Shown here: positions 58,495 through 64,000 of the stretch, piece by piece
Layout of the letters: each line of letters begins with the position of its first letter
How positions within the stretch are numbered: the first letter of the stretch is position 1
Assembly: GCA_029959195.1 (NCBI GenBank)
Contig: CP114121.1
Coordinates: 2,604,001-2,668,000 of the forward strand
Origin: Dictyophora rubrovolvata
Taxonomy: Eukaryota > Basidiomycota > Agaricomycetes > Phallales > Phallaceae
Length of the DNA: 64,000 nt
Reading direction: 5' to 3'
The notes under the pieces: model-generated
What the model was told of the DNA's origin: nothing
The model's database searches: none
The model's input: the letters and a program-made list of their open reading frames with translations, nothing else
Position numbers and translations under genes: made by a program

Positions 58495-61400
58495 ATGGAC
58501 GACGCAATGGATATGGAGCGTACCCCATCGCCCGCACCCCCAACGCGTTTTTTGGAAATACATTTGCCGCAAGAAATCGTCACTATCGACCTTGGCGGGT
58601 CACTGGATCCTAACCCAGAGGCCGTTCTTGACGTCCTGATCGAAGGAAATTGCAAAGTTTGGATCTGGACTAAGCTTGCCGGCGAGTATTGGAGACGTGG
58701 CCTATTGGACGCAGCAGAAAGACTTGCGATGAGCGGTGTTGAATGTAAGTTGGCCTTTATTAGAAGAATTTGTGCCCCAAGCTGGCTTAACACGTCTGTT
58801 TCCGCTCCTTTTTTTTTTCGCAGTCTTCAAATCGTCGCAAGCTAGTTCGTCGTTGCCCCCACTGTACACTCTCTTGGCCAACATCCGCATGGCAAGAGCA
58901 CGCCAAGCACCAAAAATGAAGCTTGAGGGAGCTCGTACGACCCGTCCGTTCCGTCCCTAGTATTATCACTCATACACCATTCATTTCTAGGTCGCGATAT
59001 CTTGAATGAACCTCTAAAAGATGTATATTATCAAGAAGCAGCCGGTTATCTCAACGACGCCGCCACAATAGCTAGCGAAGTAGGTGGGGATGAATCGACT
59101 ATCCTTGCATTTCTGTCAAGAGGTAAGTAATCCGCGGGTGATAACATTTAACTGCAAAAGCTGATAACGCCCAATCTTATCAGGGATTTTACAACTGGCC
59201 CAACGAAACCTTGAGAACGCCTTGTCCTCTTTCGAAGGCGTCTTATCACACTCTCCGACCAACCTTGTTGCTTTGATGGGAAAGGCCCGGGTTCTTTATG
59301 CTCAGCGAAAATACCAGCCTGCCTTGAAGCTTTTTCAAGATGTACTACGGCTAAGCCCATCATGTAATCCCGATCCTCGTATCGGTATCGGTCTCTGCCT
59401 GTGGGCTTTGGGCAATAGAGAGAAAGCCAAAATGGCTTGGAAACGAAGTTTGGACCTCGTACGTTTTTTTAAATTCGTTTTCACGCAAAAAATCACTTTG
59501 CTAAACAACCCTCTCTTCAGAATCCTAATGAATGGCCTTCGCAGCTTCTTCTCGGCATCGAACAGCTCAATCAAGGCAAAGAACACAACCGCTCAGAAGC
59601 CGCCAAAGTTCAAGCCGCGCAAACGGGATACAAGCACGTCGAGAAAGCCTTCAACACAAATAAACAATGCGCAGCTGCTGCTAGTGTTCTGAGTGCGCTT
59701 TTCCTTCGGAAGGGCAATTTTCCAACCGCCCTTAAACTAGCCGAGCGCACGATTCAATACGCCGACACACTCGTCGTCTTATCGGACGGACATATTCGCG
59801 CTGCTCTCGTTTCTCATGCCGAAGGAAAGATGGCGGAGGCCATGAGACACTATTCTGCTGCTAAGGAGGGCATGCCCAACAACATTCTCGCGAATGTCGG
59901 CATGGCTCAGATGCACATTCATAACGGTCAGACTCCGTCAAGTTCTCTACCAAATTACCCTCTGGCTGAACAGTTTTTTTTTTCTCTTTCCTTTTTACTT
60001 AGATGAAATACCCGCTGCTATCGATACTTTGGATCGTCTTCTTACACCTCCAAATCCTCAAAAGTCTTTAGAAGCCATGATCATGCTCGCATCGCTGAAG
60101 GCACACCCTCGCCAAGGCGTCTCCAACAGCACGGACAACGCGAACGCGCGTGATCTACTCGAACGAGTCGTCAAAGAGATCCAGATAACAACGGATGGAG
60201 ACGACAAACAACGTACCATACGCGGATTAGGAGATGACATGGAGATGTGGATTGAGCTTGCCCGATTATGGGAAAATGAAAACCTGGAGAAGACAAGTCG
60301 TGCATATCGCGAGGCGTTGAGGATTGCGAAGGAAAAGGGTGTGCCTGAAAATCCGAAACTTCTTAACAATATCGCGGCGTTGAAGCACTTGGATGGTGTA
60401 CCCGCGGAAGCGAGATCATCGTACGAAGTTGCTCTAACGCATGCTGCCAAGGACAGCGACGAGCTTAGCACCACCATTCTTTATAACTTGGGCCGATGTT
60501 ACGAAGATCTAGGAGAAGTCGTAATGGCCCAAGAAGCGTATGAAAAGCTACTGGCGCGTCATCCAGAGTATGTTGACGGTACGTCTTTGTTTGCGTTCTC
60601 AAAAAGATACTCAAACAGGCATTGTCTTAGCCAAAATACGACAAGCGGCAATGTTACACAATCTCAATCAGGTCAACGAGGCGCACGACCTCTTAAAACA
60701 GGCTCTGACATCCCAGAGCGCGAACCTCAACCTCCGAGCGTTTTACATATACTTCCTTCTCCAAATCCATCAATACAAACCCGCCAAGGACTTTGCATAC
60801 GCAACATTCCACGATCACGAGAAGTACGACGTATACACTCTTTGCGCAACTGGTTTTATTATGTATTATCAAGCAAGAGAAAGTCGAGATCCAGCGCCGG
60901 AAGCCTTGAAAGCGCGGAAACAAAATTTCATGCGAGCAGCCGAGATGTATGAGAAAGCGTTGAGTCTCGATCCCACCTGTGCCATTGCTGCACAAGGGCT
61001 GGCGATTATCATTGCGGAAGATGCTCTAGGCATGTTTGGCGCAACAGGCAATCCTCCGAACGACCCTAATGTCCGCTCCAAAAACGCTCGCGATGCTTTG
61101 GATATCTTCACAAAAATTAGGGAGTCCGTTCCGGATGGTTCTGTGTACGCAAATATGGGCCATTGTTATTATTCTCGAGATGAATTCGAGAGAGCTATTG
61201 AATCAGTATGTTGCGATCGATATTGGACTTAGTTTGCTTTTCTGGGTGCTTACGCTGACTTTTCCCACTAGTATGAAACCGCCTCGCGACGATTCTATAA
61301 TGGCGTAAATGTTCCAGTTCTTCTTTCATTGGCACGAGCATGGTATGGAAAAGCGAACAAATATCAAAAGTACGCCGACATGCAGACAGCACTGAAGTAC

Positions 61401-62532
61401 GCTCAGTCGGTAAGCACTTGTCCCCCCTATCCAGCCACCCACACTTCTTCTCCTTTTGACTAAAAGCTCTCAGGCTCTTCATCTCCAACCAAACGACAAA
61501 GCTGTTCTCTACAACATCGCAATGATACAGCAAAAAGCAGCCGAATTGCTTTTCTCAATACCGCCGGCCAAGCGTACTTTGGAGGATTTACGTCACGCGA
61601 TTGAACAAGCAGGTCATGCTCAAAAGTATGTATCTCTTATCAACTTACAGCAGATGAGGCCGAACAATTCGTGATAGACTATTTGCAACCCTGGCAGCGG
61701 ATACCTCGCCCCATCTTCCTTACAACGTGGACATTGCAGATCAGCGAAGGAAGTACGGGGAGAACATGCTACGAAAAGGCGCGGAACATTTGCATGCCCA
61801 AGAAATGCACGAATCGGAGGTCAAAGAGAAGCTTGATGCTGCACGACTGCGACGGCAAAAGGAACAGGAGAGGATTGACGCACTTGAAGTACGCTGACTA
61901 GTTCTGTGCTTGACAGACGCTTATACTACTAACATTGACCAGCGCGAACGTTTGGAACAACTCCGTATCGAGGCAGAAAAGCTTGCAGATGAGCGACGAA
62001 AAGCGCGTGAAGAAGCAATGGCGTGGACAGCGGCTATAAAAATGAACGAGAGTGACGACGAAAAGGAGAAGAAGTCGAGAAAAGGAAAGAAGGGCAAAGT
62101 AGCTGTGGATTCCACGGTGGCTAGTGGTGATGAAGCTGCTGGTGCTGGTGCTCCTGAAGGTGAACGCAAACGACGTCGGAAAAGAATAAAAAAGTATGGT
62201 TCTCCCGGTGCTCAGGCTGCTGAGGAGGAGCGCGACGAAGACAGCCCACCGGGTGAAGATGGAGACGACTCAAGACCGCGTAAAGTATGTATTGACGACA
62301 CATGTTGCCGTCAAGCTGCTGATTAGCTTTTTTAGCGTGTTAAGAAACGTGTCGTACGTGATGAAGAAGGTGAGGAGGAAGGTCAGGCTGCAGCTCCAAC
62401 AGCCGGTGGTCGCAAAAAACAATAGTAAGCGTTGCAGTTCATTTCGGTCCATGTTGAAAACTACTAATGATGGATATAAATTCAACTAGCAAAACAAAAG
62501 AGCTTATCTCGGACTCTGATGAAGAAGCGTAA
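58495..62532 (+). CDS. CTR9: CTR9, TPR subunit of the Paf1 complex
   Basis: About eleven exons give a protein near 1,090 residues, the usual size. The start MDDAMDMERTPSPAP leads to FLEIHLPQEIVTIDLGGSLD, then tetratricopeptide repeats: LAQRNLENALSSFEGVLSHS, KYQPALKLFQDVLRLSP, NAIALLERTIQYAD-like repeats, GRCYEDLGEVVMAQEAYEKL, AAEMYEKALSLDPTCAIAAQ, VYANMGHCYYSRDEFERAI and YNIAMIQQKAAELLFS. A charged coiled coil (EKLDAARLRRQKEQERIDAL, RERLEQLRIEAEKLADERR) and a Lys/Arg/Glu-rich tail follow. A final intron at the apparent TAG leads to an acidic end KELISDSDEEA typical of CTR9. It scaffolds Paf1C on RNA polymerase II in the nucleus and supports H2B ubiquitination and H3K4 methylation. No break was seen. 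Confidence 0.93.
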
Positions 62533-63378
62533 ACATAACATGATATGTATACTTGTTGTCAGCTTTTGTATGAAAATGTATCTCTAATCTCTGTTTTATA
62601 TCTTCCGCTGAAATCAATGTATCGTAAACCATTGTTTTACTCAGCATTGACATTATTTAATGCAGACAGTACTGTCTAAGTAATAGACCGGAAATTTCCG
62701 AGCCGGTTCCGACTCTTTACTGGAACCCTTACCCAGTCCCACACAGTAGCTAACCTACTGTCATGCTTCCAATTTCGCATTCTCCGAATGCATTTTCCCG
62801 CCCTACGGGTGCAATCATGAAACTCGCACCATTCGTTTCGCTGGTCTACTGGCACGTCATCACAAAGACCTAGGGATCTGAACCATATTAAACTTTGCGG
62901 GTGTTGGTTCTCTCGGATATGATACGATACTACACGGTTTATTGACCGTTCACCCAACCAATGAATGTCTTTCAGTTAAATATATCGGTGTCGACCCTCG
63001 CGGACGGTGCCGAAGATATCGCGTTATGGCACACATCCTACTCGTCATCGTGGAGTAGTCTCTGCATACGTGTATACGAATATCCTCACGGAACGATGAA
63101 TTTGGAAAAATGATGCGAGGTATTATCCAAGTTTAAAAATAAAATAAAAAACGCAAATCTCCTAATTCGCTACATCGCCAGGTCCTTCTAAAAAAGTTTT
63201 CAAAGAGATACGCACAGAGGAAAACCAGTTGGCGGCACACATCAAATTGTGGATCGCACGGTTTTCAGTCCTGTCATTTCAGTTCCGTTCCTCCCTTCCT
63301 TTCGTCTCTCACTATTCTCCTCAGTGCCCACAAGCGACCCCCAACGCTTTGAAGGCAAGCTGAAACAAAAGAAAAGAA
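62533..63378. other. Intergenic, nothing recognised
   Basis: About 850 bases. The GC-rich stretch 62,690-62,960 has no protein-like frame and no tRNA-like fold was found. The right end should carry the promoter of the DUF6593 gene. Confidence 0.35.
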
Positions 63379-64000
63379 ATGCCTCCTCCCCCAAAACCCC
63401 CTCCACCTTTCAAACTAGTCTTAACAACGAACTCCACAAAAAACACAACTATTTCGGATGAAACAGACACCATCTACTACGAGATCCGCACGGAGCCTTG
63501 GATTCCGCTTCATACCAAAGTGAAACGACTCGACCCGGAAACAAGAGAATTCGAAGTCAGAGCTGAAATCCAAAGATTTGGGGATTGTCCTCAAGTGCGG
63601 GTTTTGGAGAGGTCCAAAGAATGGGCTCGTGCTGATCAGTTTTTGAGGGTAGATGAAGCTAAACCCGGAGGATTTGGAAGTAAGGGCAGTTATGTGTGAG
63701 TCTTCTATTCTTCTGGAAAAAAAACAAAAGTCAACGAAGTAAACTAAATGTATTATCTACTAGTGTGGGGCGATTTAGAGGGGATGACGGCCATATTTAT
63801 CGTTGGCAAGTCAATAAAGGACACTTGGAGGTGTGTCCTATTTTTTCCCTCCTCTTCCTCTGTTCAATCAGCCAACACTTGGCATAGCTTGTCCGCGCGG
63901 ATGTAGAACAAGTACAACCGCCTGTCGTCATCCAGCACCATCATAAACGCCACTTCTGGTTCTTCCGCATGTCAAAACACGCCTGGTTGGAAGTAAAACC
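63379..64000 (+). CDS. DUF6593 protein, cut by the window edge
   Basis: The start MPPPPKPPPPFKLVLTTNST leads to DTIYYEIRTEPWIPLHTKV, KRLDPETREFEVRAEIQRFG and then, after an intron ending about 63,763, VGRFRGDDGHIYRWQVNKGH. A further exon after about 63,888 reads LVRADVEQVQPPVVIHHHKR and HFWFFRMSKHAWLEVKP, and then runs off the window. The pattern of a beta-rich core with YEI(x)TxPW and GRFR..G..YRWQV is that of the DUF6593 family, abundant in Agaricomycetes and of unknown function. No signal peptide is visible. The 3' end lies outside the window. Confidence 0.75.

Overview
The window looks like nuclear DNA of a mushroom-forming basidiomycete (Agaricomycetes). Almost every gene is broken by many short introns of about 45 to 75 bases with GT..AG ends. 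Several families are typical of that group: a GDP-fucose O-fucosyltransferase-like protein, DUF6533-type membrane protein, DUF6593 protein, DUF3455 secreted protein, grifolisin/aorsin-type sedolisin, expanded P450s and a sesquiterpene cyclase. All gene models were spliced by eye and should be read as models.

Layout, left to right. 1-1.7 kb: no recognised gene. 1.7-3.3 kb: O-fucosyltransferase-like gene (+). 3.6-5.7 kb: GIT1-like MFS transporter (-), apparently frameshifted near its N terminus. 6.6-10.4 kb: gamma-tubulin complex component (+), with a 7-nt micro-exon. 10.7-12.0 kb: secreted thaumatin-like/ricin-B lectin protein (-). 12.7-13.2 kb: a four-exon gene for a 111-residue protein (-). 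14.7-17.2 kb: cytochrome P450 (+). 18.8-23.3 kb: plasma-membrane H+-ATPase (+). 23.5-25.4 kb: DUF6533-like membrane protein (-). 25.5-27.8 kb: repeat-rich spacer holding a foldback MITE-like element, a solo copia LTR and a paired-hairpin locus. 27.8-34.2 kb (-): short-chain dehydrogenase, DUF3455 secreted protein and PIF1 helicase. 34.4-38.9 kb: a whole-looking, very young Ty1/copia element inserted just upstream of the helicase. 39.3-40.3 kb: HPD-containing J-like acidic protein (+). 40.7-43.1 kb (-): an unrecognised gene and a degenerate copy of its 5' half. 44.2-46.4 kb: sedolisin-family protein lacking the catalytic triad (-). 47.7-49.0 kb: mitochondrial carrier (+). 49.4-51.5 kb: unrecognised gene (-). 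53.5-58.0 kb (-): cytochrome P450 and class I sesquiterpene synthase, with a second paired-hairpin locus between them. 58.5-62.5 kb: CTR9 (+). 63.4 kb to the right edge: DUF6593 protein, cut by the window.

Most neighbours are unrelated housekeeping or secretory genes, as is usual in fungi. The exception is the divergence-free pair P450 / terpene synthase at 53.5-58.0 kb, both on the minus strand, which looks like a small sesquiterpenoid locus; the cyclase seems to have lost the reading frame of its last stretch. The most unusual observations are the sedolisin with all three catalytic residues replaced, two paired-hairpin loci with different sequences but the same architecture, the 7-nt micro-exon, and the recent copia insertion whose polyprotein ends inside its own LTR.
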